Shown here piece after piece: positions 1 through 7,525 of a stretch of 17,861 nucleotides of DNA. How positions within the stretch are numbered: position 1 is the first letter of the stretch; the number at the start of each line of letters is the position of its first letter. This DNA comes from Methanobacteriota archaeon. Lineage in GTDB: Archaea; Thermoplasmatota; Poseidoniia; Poseidoniales; Thalassarchaeaceae. The notes beneath the pieces were generated by a model. It saw only the letters and a program-made list of their open reading frames with translations. It was not told the origin of the DNA and did not search any database. Where the stretch lies: contig PBWO01000017.1 of NCBI GenBank assembly GCA_002727275.1, positions 1 to 17,861 on the forward strand, in the 5' to 3' direction. The position numbers and the translations under genes are program-made.

Positions 1-2
1 CA

Positions 3-1016
3 AATAATTGGGGGACAAAAAAGGCGCTAAGCGCTTCTCTAGTCGGATGGGTAGTTCTTTGCTTCGCAGCATGTGCTTTCGCCCCCCTATCGTTAGATTC
101 ACACGACCAATATGATGTTCTCTTTGAGTGGGATTCTGACGGCGATGGTATCGCCGATTCATATGATTACGATATCGATGGGGACTGGTATACTAATCAG
201 GAAGAAATCGATGCAGGCACGGATCCATATGACTACATGAGCAGCCCATCGGAGAAATCCCAGAGATGGCTCCAAGAGAGACTCAGCACTGCCGGTGGAT
301 ATGTATCTTACATGAACTACAACTTCGATTACAGCATTGCTCAGAAGACCGATTTTTCCGATGAAGAATTCAATGAGCAGGAATGGGCAGAGGCCTATTC
401 CAGTATCCTCCCGGTCGAGATAGGCGAAAGAAGCGGTATCTATGATTGGAGGTGGGGTAGTTCTGCCGAAGATCCCCACATGGCAGAAGCTAGCGACCAG
501 ACATTAATCCAAGAATTTCTCAATTCAGTGGAAGAAACAAGGTTTAGCGCTAGTATTTCTGGTGGACCATTGGATTCCTCTAACTCGGTAGGAATTGATC
601 ACCCAACTAACCTAGGGGATGGCCCATTGGATTCAATTCCCAGCGCTGTCAGAGACATTGTATGGGAACCGTTGGGGCTCACTGTAGGGCTGCAATTTCT
701 CATACTAGGATGTGGAATGGGAACCCTTCTTGGAGGATCTCAGGGGTTGTCTAGAAGCATGTTTGGGCAAATGGTACCCGAGACTAGAAGTGCAGAATTC
801 TTTGGATTCTTCGGATTCTTCGGCAAGGTAGCTGCTTTCATCGGACCTCTCATTTATGCTACTCTGACAGTGATGTACGATAGCAGAGTTGGTGTATTCA
901 GTATCTCTTTGCTAATTTTGATTGGAGCTCTCATGATGCGAATGGTCGATATCGAGGACGGAAGAGCAGCAGCTAGGGAAGAGGACGCAAGGAATCGAGG
1001 CATCAGCCTCGATTAG
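3..1016 (+). CDS. UMF1/Atg22-like MFS transporter, C-terminal part (5' partial)
   Basis: The frame is open from the first bases of the window, so the N-terminal helices are missing; 337 residues are visible. Residues about 8-29 form a membrane helix, and about 223-245 a second, followed by the segment GGSQGLSRS (244-252) and EFFGFFGFFGKVAAFIGP. These match the conserved end of the UMF1 (Atg22-like) branch of the major facilitator superfamily. Two more helices and a charged tail close the protein. Substrate is unknown; the family exports or imports small solutes across the cytoplasmic membrane. Unusually, some 190 residues separate the first two visible helices, where relatives normally have a short loop. 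The insert begins with an acidic repeat, DSDGDGIADSYDYDIDGD, resembling thrombospondin type 3 calcium-binding repeats, and is otherwise polar and aromatic-rich. An internal ATG at 237 lies inside this loop and is not the real start. The stop overlaps the end of the convergent tatC by 14 bases. Confidence 0.8.
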   Translation, partial: NNWGTKKALSASLVGWVVLCFAACAFAPLSLDSHDQYDVLFEWDSDGDGIADSYDYDIDGDWYTNQEEIDAGTDPYDYMSSPSEKSQRWLQERLSTAGGYVSYMNYNFDYSIAQKTDFSDEEFNEQEWAEAYSSILPVEIGERSGIYDWRWGSSAEDPHMAEASDQTLIQEFLNSVEETRFSASISGGPLDSSNSVGIDHPTNLGDGPLDSIPSAVRDIVWEPLGLTVGLQFLILGCGMGTLLGGSQGLSRSMFGQMVPETRSAEFFGFFGFFGKVAAFIGPLIYATLTVMYDSRVGVFSISLLILIGALMMRMVDIEDGRAAAREEDARNRGISLD

Positions 1017-1767
1017 TCGCTCTGTCGATTACTAGGGCGACCTCGATTAGCACCAATACTGGGCCACCTACTAGGAACAGTGAGAGTGGATCAGGAGGCG
1101 AGAGCAGAGCACCAAATGCAAGGGCTGCAAACCATAAAACCTCGCGATTTTGTGTAACACTGGCTCTGTCGATTACCTCATAGCGCAGCATAAGTAGAAC
1201 TGCCAAAGGAATTTGGAATCCTACTACTGATGCGAAAAACAAGCCGACAACGAAACCAATCCAAGCCTGCAATTGCCATGTAGATTCCAATCCCGAAGCA
1301 GCAGCATCCTGGGATAGATATTCGAGTAGCATAGGTATGAGAATCCTATCTGAGTAAGAAGCACCAGCTACTGCGAGTAAAGCCATCCCCATTAGAACGA
1401 ACAGAAGCCCCCCTATGCCGCCACCGGTCGGAACGAACTTCCTCCTATATGCCTCAGACAAAATCTTGCGACCATTCCATCCAAAATCCATCATTATGGC
1501 TAGAACAACACAAGCCAGTCCAATATTGGCAGCAATTCTCAGCCTGAGCAAAACGGCTTCCAACGGCTGGAGGATGATTATGTGAACTCCTTCTGGCAGG
1601 TACCCCTCGTTTTCGATTAACCACTCGATAATTTCTGTTGCAGCAGGATAGCCACCTACGAAGCCGACTAGGAAGACAGCACCTAGCACGTAGAGCCTCC
1701 TTCTCATGTACTCAATGAGTCCTCTCAGGGCTGCCCGAGGCAGGACATCCCCTGTTGCTTGGTCCAT
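1003..1767 (-). CDS. tatC: Sec-independent (Tat) protein translocase subunit TatC
   Basis: TatC is the multi-pass receptor of the twin-arginine pathway, which carries folded proteins across the cytoplasmic membrane. From the chosen ATG the product is 254 residues, the usual TatC length. An N-terminal amphipathic stretch LRGLIEYMRRRL (14-25) corresponds to the family HLxELRxR motif. A conserved Glu follows in QPLEAV, and the C-terminal half ends in LLSPPDPLSLFLVGGP, equivalent to the family TPPD segment. About six hydrophobic helices can be counted. The same frame stays open to 1881, but that would run over the end of the upstream GTPase gene and adds a non-membrane, non-conserved leader, so the ATG at 1767 is preferred; no clear ribosome site helps. 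It lies 44 bases behind the DRG gene on the same strand and is probably co-transcribed. TatA/B partners are not in the window. Confidence 0.88.
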   Translation of the reverse strand: MDQATGDVLPRAALRGLIEYMRRRLYVLGAVFLVGFVGGYPAATEIIEWLIENEGYLPEGVHIIILQPLEAVLLRLRIAANIGLACVVLAIMMDFGWNGRKILSEAYRRKFVPTGGGIGGLLFVLMGMALLAVAGASYSDRILIPMLLEYLSQDAAASGLESTWQLQAWIGFVVGLFFASVVGFQIPLAVLLMLRYEVIDRASVTQNREVLWFAALAFGALLSPPDPLSLFLVGGPVLVLIEVALVIDRATNRG

Positions 1768-1811
1768 GCATCGTGTAGGCGTACTGTTCGTGAATACATC
1801 GCTGAGAAGAC

Positions 1812-2927
1812 TTACTTCCGGACGATGATGGTGAGTAAATCCCCATCCTTCAGTACGTGGTCCAGACCCACGCGCTGCCAATCGAACTTGGCACTAGGGC
1901 CCTTGACCCTAGCATAACGGAACTTGCGCACGAAGTCACGATGCAACTTAGTGCACACATCTCGAACTGTCGAAGTATCTTTGACAATCAGAGGCTCGAC
2001 CAAGTCCGCTTCTTGCCCCTGAGGCTTGAGAAAAATCGACATGAAGTGGAGGTGATCGAAGATGAAGTCCTTCATCGCATCGATGCCTTCGCCGGTCTTG
2101 GCCGATACTTCGAGCACAGGCCAGCCCTCTGGAAGCATTCCTCGGGCCCTTTTGATATCCTTTGGAGTGGCTAGATCTATCTTGTTCAGCACCACCACGG
2201 CACGACTGTAGACCCGACTACCGGCGAGCGTGTCTACTATGTGGTCATCTGTGACATTGGTGCGCAGTGTTACAGTAGCAGAGACAATTCCAAAACTGCG
2301 CACAATTCCTTGAATCTCTTCCTCGGTAAGGTTGGTCTGTTCGACCGTCGAGCGCACAACGATACCTCCTCTCTTGGATCGGGTTATGAATACTTGAGGG
2401 GGTTGTTGATTGAGCCTCATCCCAGACTTCCAAAGCTCCCTGTCTAGGATGTCGAAGTGAGATTCTTGGAATGGGTCGACGACATATAGGACCATATCCG
2501 AACTACGAATGACGTTCAGAATTTCCCTACCTCTTCCTTTACCATCTGCTGCACCCTTAATCAGACCCGGCAGATCGAGAATCTGGATTTTGGCACCACG
2601 GTGCTCCATCAGTCCGGGAATACAGGTCAGCGTTGTGAAAGCGAATTCTCCAATCTCTGAGTCAGCCCCTGTCAATTGAGAAATTAGGCTGGATTTACCA
2701 ACACTAGGGAATCCGACTAGGGCAACCGATGCATCACCAGATTTCTTGACTTCAAAGCCCGGCCCACCTCCGCTGGATTTAGCGTGAGCCTGCGCCTTCT
2801 CCTTGCGAGCCTTGAGGGCAGCTATCTTGGCCTTCAGTTTGCCAACGTGGCCTTGTGTTGCCTTGTTGTACTTGGTCTTGCTAATCTCTTCCTCTAGAGA
2901 TTGGATTTGTTCCTCAATCGTGGCCAA
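1812..2927 (-). CDS. DRG-family (Obg-like) GTP-binding protein with TGS domain
   Basis: This is a 371-residue GTPase of the DRG (developmentally regulated GTP-binding protein) family, universal in archaea and eukaryotes and linked to ribosome function and translation. The order of parts is typical: a coiled, Lys/Glu-rich N-terminus (1-50); Walker A GFPSVGKSS (72-80); G3 DLPG (118-121); an inserted helical region; G4 NKID (248-251); G5 SAK (275-277); and a C-terminal TGS domain (about 306-370) ending in DGDLLTIIVRK. All nucleotide-binding motifs look intact. The start is a TTG at 2925-2927. It is supported by an AGGAG ribosome-binding site 8 bases upstream and by the normal DRG N-terminus MATIEEQI. 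It is the first gene of the minus-strand pair with tatC and is divergent from the gene at 3060. Confidence 0.95.
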   Translation of the reverse strand: MATIEEQIQSLEEEISKTKYNKATQGHVGKLKAKIAALKARKEKAQAHAKSSGGGPGFEVKKSGDASVALVGFPSVGKSSLISQLTGADSEIGEFAFTTLTCIPGLMEHRGAKIQILDLPGLIKGAADGKGRGREILNVIRSSDMVLYVVDPFQESHFDILDRELWKSGMRLNQQPPQVFITRSKRGGIVVRSTVEQTNLTEEEIQGIVRSFGIVSATVTLRTNVTDDHIVDTLAGSRVYSRAVVVLNKIDLATPKDIKRARGMLPEGWPVLEVSAKTGEGIDAMKDFIFDHLHFMSIFLKPQGQEADLVEPLIVKDTSTVRDVCTKLHRDFVRKFRYARVKGPSAKFDWQRVGLDHVLKDGDLLTIIVRK

Positions 2928-2935
2928 GACCCTCT

Positions 2936-2940
2936 CTCCT
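2936..2940 (-). promoter_or_regulatory. Ribosome-binding site deciding a TTG start
   Basis: AGGAG on the minus strand lies 8 bases before the TTG at 2927. It supports TTG as the initiation codon of the DRG GTPase, as there is no in-frame ATG at this end. Confidence 0.6.
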
Positions 2941-2998
2941 GCTATTCAGCAAATCCGACGCCCCGCCCCGGGTTATTGAATCCGGTGGCATCTCATCA

Positions 2999-3013
2999 CT
3001 CGGCAAAGCCGAG
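2999..3013. other. Short perfect inverted repeat in a divergent intergenic region
   Basis: CTCGGC-AAA-GCCGAG is a 6-base perfect palindrome with a 3-base loop. It sits in the 132-base gap between the divergently transcribed DRG GTPase and the gene at 3060, about 47 bases upstream of the latter's ATG. It could be an operator or an RNA hairpin, or chance; nothing else in the gap identifies a regulator. A weak T/A-rich stretch, TTTGCATA, lies just downstream at 3023-3030 and could be a promoter element for the plus-strand gene. Confidence 0.25.
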
Positions 3014-3059
3014 CGAGGGTTCTTTGCATACCACCCGTTGGTTGACATGAGAGGAGCCG

Positions 3060-3740
3060 ATGCCCAACATAATCTTACAACTGGTCGACAGAACGGCCCT
3101 TGGAAATCTCTATTCTATGCCACTTGGAAAGTTGCACGAGGGCATGAGTTCGCAGTCTCTGAGAGAACTCCGCCCCTCTGCCGACCCACGCTTCCATCGT
3201 CCGTTCGATGTAGACCTTGAGGGCGATATACTCGAGTGGTTCGACGCCAATGATATTATTGAACGCTCTGAAACGTTGGCTAATCAGAATCTGGATGATG
3301 ATTCCACTAGTGAGTTAGCACTGAATCTGGCTCATTGGTGCTCTCTGGCAGAATGGAGTTGCCGCGACGTCAGAATTTTTCTGTATGTCGAGCCGTTACT
3401 CGACCGTGACATTTCTACAGCCGATTTTCTAACTTTCAATATGTGGTCGGAGTTATCCAATTCTCTGGCCACCTCAGACAGGACGTCTTACTCCGAGTCT
3501 GTTGTCATGGATTGGATGAGTCGACGGCAGGAATTGGGAGAGACGATGGAACCTTCTGAGGACCCCTTGATTCTGCCAACAATGGAAGCCCACAGATCTT
3601 CAAGTGATTCTCTGTTTTCTCTTCTAGAGATGCACAGAAAAGAGGGACATTCGATGTTGATTGGAAGGGAATATCTCGAGCCTTTGTCCTGGTCTCTAGA
3701 TTCTGGTTCTTTGATGGAATTGATGGAGGTTGAGGCTTGA
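3060..3740 (+). CDS. Hypothetical acidic protein, translationally coupled to NadM
   Basis: I do not recognise this 226-residue protein. It has no signal peptide, no membrane helix and no Cys/His metal site. It is acidic and rich in Leu, Ser, Asp and Glu. The most ordered-looking part is the middle (about 50-135), with alternating hydrophobic helices containing LALNLAHWCSLAEW and DVRIFLYVEPLLDRD. The C-terminus is low-complexity acidic with a Met-rich end. The ATG at 3060 has GGAG only 3 bases upstream, which is tight; later ATGs at 3117 and 3144 are possible starts. It ends in TTGA, shared with the TTG start of nadM at 3737, so the two are almost certainly translated from one message. That suggests, but does not prove, a role connected with NAD or nucleotide metabolism. 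The long open frame, tight coupling and codon use like its neighbours argue that it is a real gene. Confidence 0.7.
   Translation: MPNIILQLVDRTALGNLYSMPLGKLHEGMSSQSLRELRPSADPRFHRPFDVDLEGDILEWFDANDIIERSETLANQNLDDDSTSELALNLAHWCSLAEWSCRDVRIFLYVEPLLDRDISTADFLTFNMWSELSNSLATSDRTSYSESVVMDWMSRRQELGETMEPSEDPLILPTMEAHRSSSDSLFSLLEMHRKEGHSMLIGREYLEPLSWSLDSGSLMELMEVEA
3725..3730 (+). promoter_or_regulatory. Strong Shine-Dalgarno site for the TTG start of nadM
   Basis: GGAGGT lies 6 bases before the TTG at 3737, inside the last codons of the upstream gene. It fixes the unusual start codon and marks translational coupling through the TTGA overlap. Confidence 0.7.
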
Positions 3741-4351
3741 ACGAGTTACCAATTACGCCCTTGCCCCCTGAGGAACCTCCTTCTCCAGGAGTCGTTGTAC
3801 TCGGCCGCTTCCAGCCTTTTCACCGCGGCCACGAATCGCTACTCATCGCCGCGGACGAGTGGCGAAGGGTCAATGCACCGAATCTAACTCTCATTATCGC
3901 TATTGGCTCTTCCAACAAGGAGGAGTCACTACAGAACCCATGGACTGCAGACGAGAGATATGCAATGGTTGAGGCTTGGCTATCTAAATCAGGAATTCAG
4001 GATGTTCAAATTGTCTCCATACCGGACATCGAAGATCCTCCGAACTGGGTTGCTCACGCTGAGATGTATCACGGTACGGCAGGAGCTCTGTTTACCAGCG
4101 ATGCCCCTTCCGCAGAACTCTATGGCGCAGCTGGTTGGAAAGTTCTAACTATGCCACTGCAGAATCGTGAAAGTTTCGAAGGATGGAGAGTGAGAGAGAC
4201 TGCTAGAATGCTCTCCACTGTTGGTGACGAGGAAGCAGTTAGTGCAGTTTTGTCTCAGACGATTCCGTTAGTTGTAGTTGACTATCTAATCAGTAACGAC
4301 GCTTTGCGACGCCTTGCCTTTTTGGGCGAGGGCGGCGAACCAGTTGGTTGA
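3737..4351 (+). CDS. nadM: Nicotinamide-nucleotide adenylyltransferase (archaeal NadM type)
   Basis: The enzyme joins NMN and ATP to give NAD and pyrophosphate, the last step of NAD synthesis and salvage. The 204-residue product opens its Rossmann-like nucleotidyltransferase fold with GRFQPFHRGH (23-32), which holds the HxGH-type ATP motif. It continues with AIGSSNKEESLQNPWTADER (55-74), matching the archaeal NMN adenylyltransferase pattern, and IPDIEDPPNW (95-104). The second nucleotide-binding segment ESFEGWRVRETARML (145-159) replaces the usual SGTxIR-type motif. The protein is somewhat longer than typical (about 170-180) because of a Pro-rich N-terminal leader and a C-terminal tail. Start is TTG with an excellent ribosome site. 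A related nucleotidyltransferase of other specificity cannot be fully excluded. It ends directly against the convergent hydrolase gene. Confidence 0.85.
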   Translation: MNELPITPLPPEEPPSPGVVVLGRFQPFHRGHESLLIAADEWRRVNAPNLTLIIAIGSSNKEESLQNPWTADERYAMVEAWLSKSGIQDVQIVSIPDIEDPPNWVAHAEMYHGTAGALFTSDAPSAELYGAAGWKVLTMPLQNRESFEGWRVRETARMLSTVGDEEAVSAVLSQTIPLVVVDYLISNDALRRLAFLGEGGEPVG

Positions 4352-6430
4352 TTACCAGCTACCTTCGAAGGTGCACGAGCCATCACAGGTATCGCTAATG
4401 AGTCCTGAATCAAGGTATCCAAAGGCCATATTGTAAGCCTCAGGCAGTCCGCCCAGAGCGCCGTGAGCCTGACTGTGGTATTCCATTGAACCAGCTAGAT
4501 TGCCTCCTGGGACTGAGGGGAATCCTCCATCGAAGTAAACCACTCCCGAACCGCTGAATGGACCAGAGTCTAAATCCACTCCCCAAGGGTGCCATGCAGA
4601 AGCCTCCAAGTTGCTCAAACCGGCTGTTCTTGCGGCCCTATCGCAACTCAAAGTGGTCACCTGGAAATCATTCATCGAAGTGATGTATAGCATCTCAAAT
4701 GGATGAACCATACCCTCCAGCCCTTCGCTATGGAATGGCAGGAATGTTTCAGCATCTGTGGAGTCCCATAATGACTGCATTGCTGCGATCATCAATCCTC
4801 TATCGTTTCTAGATGGGTAGGCGATAACCTCTGAGAACAGAACGTCGAAGTTGGTGTAGTGAGTAGATCTCTCAATCTGGTGGGTGAAGGAAGAACCTCC
4901 TACCCATAGAACTCCGCGGTCAACCTCTGGCACCATCGCCATCAGCGCTGGCCCACGTAGACCTCCGAACGAAACTCCATAGTAGTCTATATCAGAAACA
5001 TCGACGAGATTTACTCCTTCGTGTTGGAACTCTGGAATGTCGGAACAAACGCCAGAGAATGTCCTAATCATCGCCAGATTGTTGATGATTGACTGCATGT
5101 GCCTCTCCTGCTGATGTTGGAAGTACTCGACATTGATTAGCGCATAAGTCAGGGCGTCGTAGTCATTGTCATGACTCCACCCCTTCCAGTCAGTACCAAT
5201 CATAACTCTTCCAGTCATATTGGCCTGATTCGAAGAACCGGCCACCATGCCATCACCGCTCCCCATGAATCCATGCCCTAGGACAGTCAACAATCCAGAT
5301 CTTCCTTCATCAGCAAGAATTTGAGGTATCAGAATTGTCGCAACTACCTCTCTAAACTCGATGAATTCAGGAGCCCCTGAGGAATCTCTTCGCATAGCCG
5401 AAGGAGGGAAGTCCGACTCCATGTATTGAGGAGTCGTCACTGTCGCCCTAATCAGCCTGTATGTGGTGTTATCTTCGCCGTAGTTTTCTATGACCTCAGT
5501 AATATTGCACCCAACTCCATCATCGCCCAAACGCTGCTCTGCATCGTCACGCATTGCAACCATGTCCTGTAGGATTGAGGTTGTGGAGGCAGTATGGAAG
5601 AACCAAGCCGCCTGCAAATTAGGCCTGTCAACGCCTGCTTCTCGAAGGGTTTCGAATAGAGACTCATACTGCCCCCTCTGACCCTCGATCTGTTCGGAGT
5701 CAGTACTCAATCCGTCTCTAAGGGCCACAAAGGCTTGCGACCCCTCTATCGAGTTGCCATCGGCATCAACGAGGTTTCGATATGCAACACCGTATGAAGT
5801 GTCGTGATTCAGGCCACCTAAAGTTCGGACATAAACGAAGGTATGCTCATCTTCCTGACTCCTTTGGTCAAGCTCAACCCAGTGAGGCAACTTCTCTCCA
5901 GTTTCCAGATTTATCAAGACAGTCTCGTGATTTTCACCCAGAGAATCTCCGATACTATTCTGTCCGGCCAGCCCTGATATGTCGGGAACGACATCAAAGG
6001 TAGTGAATATCTGTGTCGACGGACTGTATCCATCCAATCTGTTGAGCATATGGAACGCACCTGATTCAACTGATCCAGAATCCGGAATTGCTTCTCCAGA
6101 AATTTCTAGTCTGTAACCAGTGGATGTCGTATCATCTTGCATGAGGAATGCAGGTGCTGGGAAGGGAAGCATGCAGTGGTGAGGGTTGACATCATCACAG
6201 AACTCAGATTTTGAGTCCAAATTGACATCGGGACCCTCGGGTTCTGGCTCGGCATAGACGCAGGATCTGTCTGATACTGTGGCATCAGGGTTGTAGTTCT
6301 CTGCAGTCTCGTCCATACAGCCGGAGATTTCTTCGGGTTCCTCCTCAACATCTCGTTCTCCAGTACAACCTGAAAGAAGCATGCATGTTACTAGCAGTAT
6401 AGCGATTCTCGATCTCGCTCTCTCATTCAT
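4352..6430 (-). CDS. Exported alpha/beta-hydrolase-fold lipoprotein (esterase/lipase-like)
   Basis: This is a 692-residue secreted, probably lipid-anchored enzyme. The N-terminus has Arg residues, a hydrophobic stretch and the lipobox LLSGC (Cys22). Next comes a Cys-bounded module GCMDETAENYNPDATVSDRS plus C (37-57). A beta-rich middle region (about 70-245) resembles the N-terminal domain of large bacterial lipase-like proteins. The hydrolase domain shows an oxyanion-type GHGFMGSG (385-392), the nucleophile elbow GVSFG (485-489, Ser487), a plausible acid in MNDFQV (Asp588) and a plausible catalytic His in QAHGALG (His656). The substrate is unknown; an extracellular ester or peptide is likely. 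The frame extends to a TTG at 6460, but the ATG at 6430, with GAGG 6 bases upstream and a proper signal peptide, is preferred. It lies 36 bases behind the Rieske gene at the end of the minus-strand run. The C-terminus TCDGSCTF echoes the N-terminal Cys module. Confidence 0.82.
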   Translation of the reverse strand: MNERARSRIAILLVTCMLLSGCTGERDVEEEPEEISGCMDETAENYNPDATVSDRSCVYAEPEPEGPDVNLDSKSEFCDDVNPHHCMLPFPAPAFLMQDDTTSTGYRLEISGEAIPDSGSVESGAFHMLNRLDGYSPSTQIFTTFDVVPDISGLAGQNSIGDSLGENHETVLINLETGEKLPHWVELDQRSQEDEHTFVYVRTLGGLNHDTSYGVAYRNLVDADGNSIEGSQAFVALRDGLSTDSEQIEGQRGQYESLFETLREAGVDRPNLQAAWFFHTASTTSILQDMVAMRDDAEQRLGDDGVGCNITEVIENYGEDNTTYRLIRATVTTPQYMESDFPPSAMRRDSSGAPEFIEFREVVATILIPQILADEGRSGLLTVLGHGFMGSGDGMVAGSSNQANMTGRVMIGTDWKGWSHDNDYDALTYALINVEYFQHQQERHMQSIINNLAMIRTFSGVCSDIPEFQHEGVNLVDVSDIDYYGVSFGGLRGPALMAMVPEVDRGVLWVGGSSFTHQIERSTHYTNFDVLFSEVIAYPSRNDRGLMIAAMQSLWDSTDAETFLPFHSEGLEGMVHPFEMLYITSMNDFQVTTLSCDRAARTAGLSNLEASAWHPWGVDLDSGPFSGSGVVYFDGGFPSVPGGNLAGSMEYHSQAHGALGGLPEAYNMAFGYLDSGLISDTCDGSCTFEGSW

Positions 6431-6466
6431 GCCCCGCCTCACGCTAGCAGGGGTTATCAATATCCC

Positions 6467-7525
6467 TCAGGAAGTTAGAATTCTGTGGAAGTGGTGAACA
6501 CCAGCTTCTCTAGTGGGCGAATAACGGCCCCTGTCATAAGCGCCAGACCTCACTCCTCTTTGAGTGGCCTCGACAATGTCTTGATCCTCAGCCTCAACTT
6601 TGTCGAGGTCACCCCCTGCTCCCTCTCCTAGTTTTGAATGGTCCCATACGAAGCCGTGGTAGACTATTTTGGTTCGATCTACCGATAGAGGTAAGACAAG
6701 ATTCACCGAGAGTCCCCAAGGGTAGAAGTTCAGCATCAAGCCCGGAAACAGCCAGTAGTAATAGGCTGCAATCGACTTACCAAAATCTGGAGAGGATTCG
6801 GGCAATTCAAAACAAGACTCGTTTCCTCGGGCGATGCCGATTTGGAGCACACCACCTTCGAATAACTCGGTACTGTAAGAGTCGTAGTCTAGCTCCTGGT
6901 GCAAGTCTCCGTGCACGTAAGGAATGTGAAAACCTTCGAGATAATTGTCCACATATAGCGCCCAGTTGGCCTCGATTTCGTACGAGCGATGGCGCGACGG
7001 ATCGTGCTCAAACTTCTCTATCGGCATCCAACCTATCCTTGCTTCTAGCTCATCAAGGCACTCGGAGAATCGACTCGGGCTGTTCCCTGCGAATAGCAAC
7101 CCTTTCCACCGTTTTAGGTCAAACGAGGGCAAATCATCTGACTGAGTTGGAAATGACTCCACTTCTTCAAACTCGGGCATATTTCGGAAACTACCATCGA
7201 GCCCGAAAGTGCGTCCGTGATAGCCACATCTCAGAGTTGAAGCACTGCAAGCCCCAGTTGCGACCAGCATCCCTCGATGCGTACAGACATTTGAGAGACA
7301 TCTTATTGCATCATCTCTAGTCAGCAGCATGGACTCTCCTACGAGGGATTCCATATGCATTATTGGCAGAACGTTGTTTTCTGCCAGTTGACTCTCGTGC
7401 GCGGCGAAGTGCCAACACTCGCCGAAACCAGCCACGATTTGAGCGAATGAAGAATCATCTGTGTAAAATCGAGAAGGCAGAGTCTGGGCCTTACGAATAT
7501 CCCGATCAATCAAATCGTTCGACAC
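6467..7525 (-). CDS. Rieske non-heme iron oxygenase, alpha-subunit type
   Basis: The 352-residue protein has the two-domain architecture of ring-hydroxylating oxygenase large subunits and their relatives such as choline and carnitine monooxygenases. The Rieske [2Fe-2S] site is complete: CTH at 81-83 and CGYH at 100-103, separated as usual. The catalytic domain has NWALYVDNYLEGFHIPYVHG, giving the iron-binding His200 and His205, with the third carboxylate ligand probably in AEDQD near 314-316. The C-terminal QRGVRSGAYDRGRYSPTREA with HHFHRIL is most like the choline/carnitine oxygenase side of the family. The substrate cannot be read from sequence; a quaternary amine or an aromatic compound are both possible. 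No beta subunit or reductase is adjacent. Start is GTG immediately after the grpE stop, with GAGG 8 bases upstream, so translation is coupled to grpE. Confidence 0.87.
   Translation of the reverse strand: MSNDLIDRDIRKAQTLPSRFYTDDSSFAQIVAGFGECWHFAAHESQLAENNVLPIMHMESLVGESMLLTRDDAIRCLSNVCTHRGMLVATGACSASTLRCGYHGRTFGLDGSFRNMPEFEEVESFPTQSDDLPSFDLKRWKGLLFAGNSPSRFSECLDELEARIGWMPIEKFEHDPSRHRSYEIEANWALYVDNYLEGFHIPYVHGDLHQELDYDSYSTELFEGGVLQIGIARGNESCFELPESSPDFGKSIAAYYYWLFPGLMLNFYPWGLSVNLVLPLSVDRTKIVYHGFVWDHSKLGEGAGGDLDKVEAEDQDIVEATQRGVRSGAYDRGRYSPTREAGVHHFHRILTS

Noticed and set aside
567..634. A direct repeat of CCATTGGATTC 57 bases apart in the transporter.
   Set aside because: It is an 11-base in-frame repeat coding GPLDS-like residues in a low-complexity loop; no sign of a mobile element or recombination site.
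1767..1881. An N-terminal extension of tatC reaching back to 1881.
   Set aside because: It would overlap the coding end of the DRG gene, and the extra residues are not TatC-like.
3038..3220. A 60-codon open frame beginning with TTG at 3038.
   Set aside because: It overlaps the longer gene at 3060 in another frame, is short and has no recognisable features.
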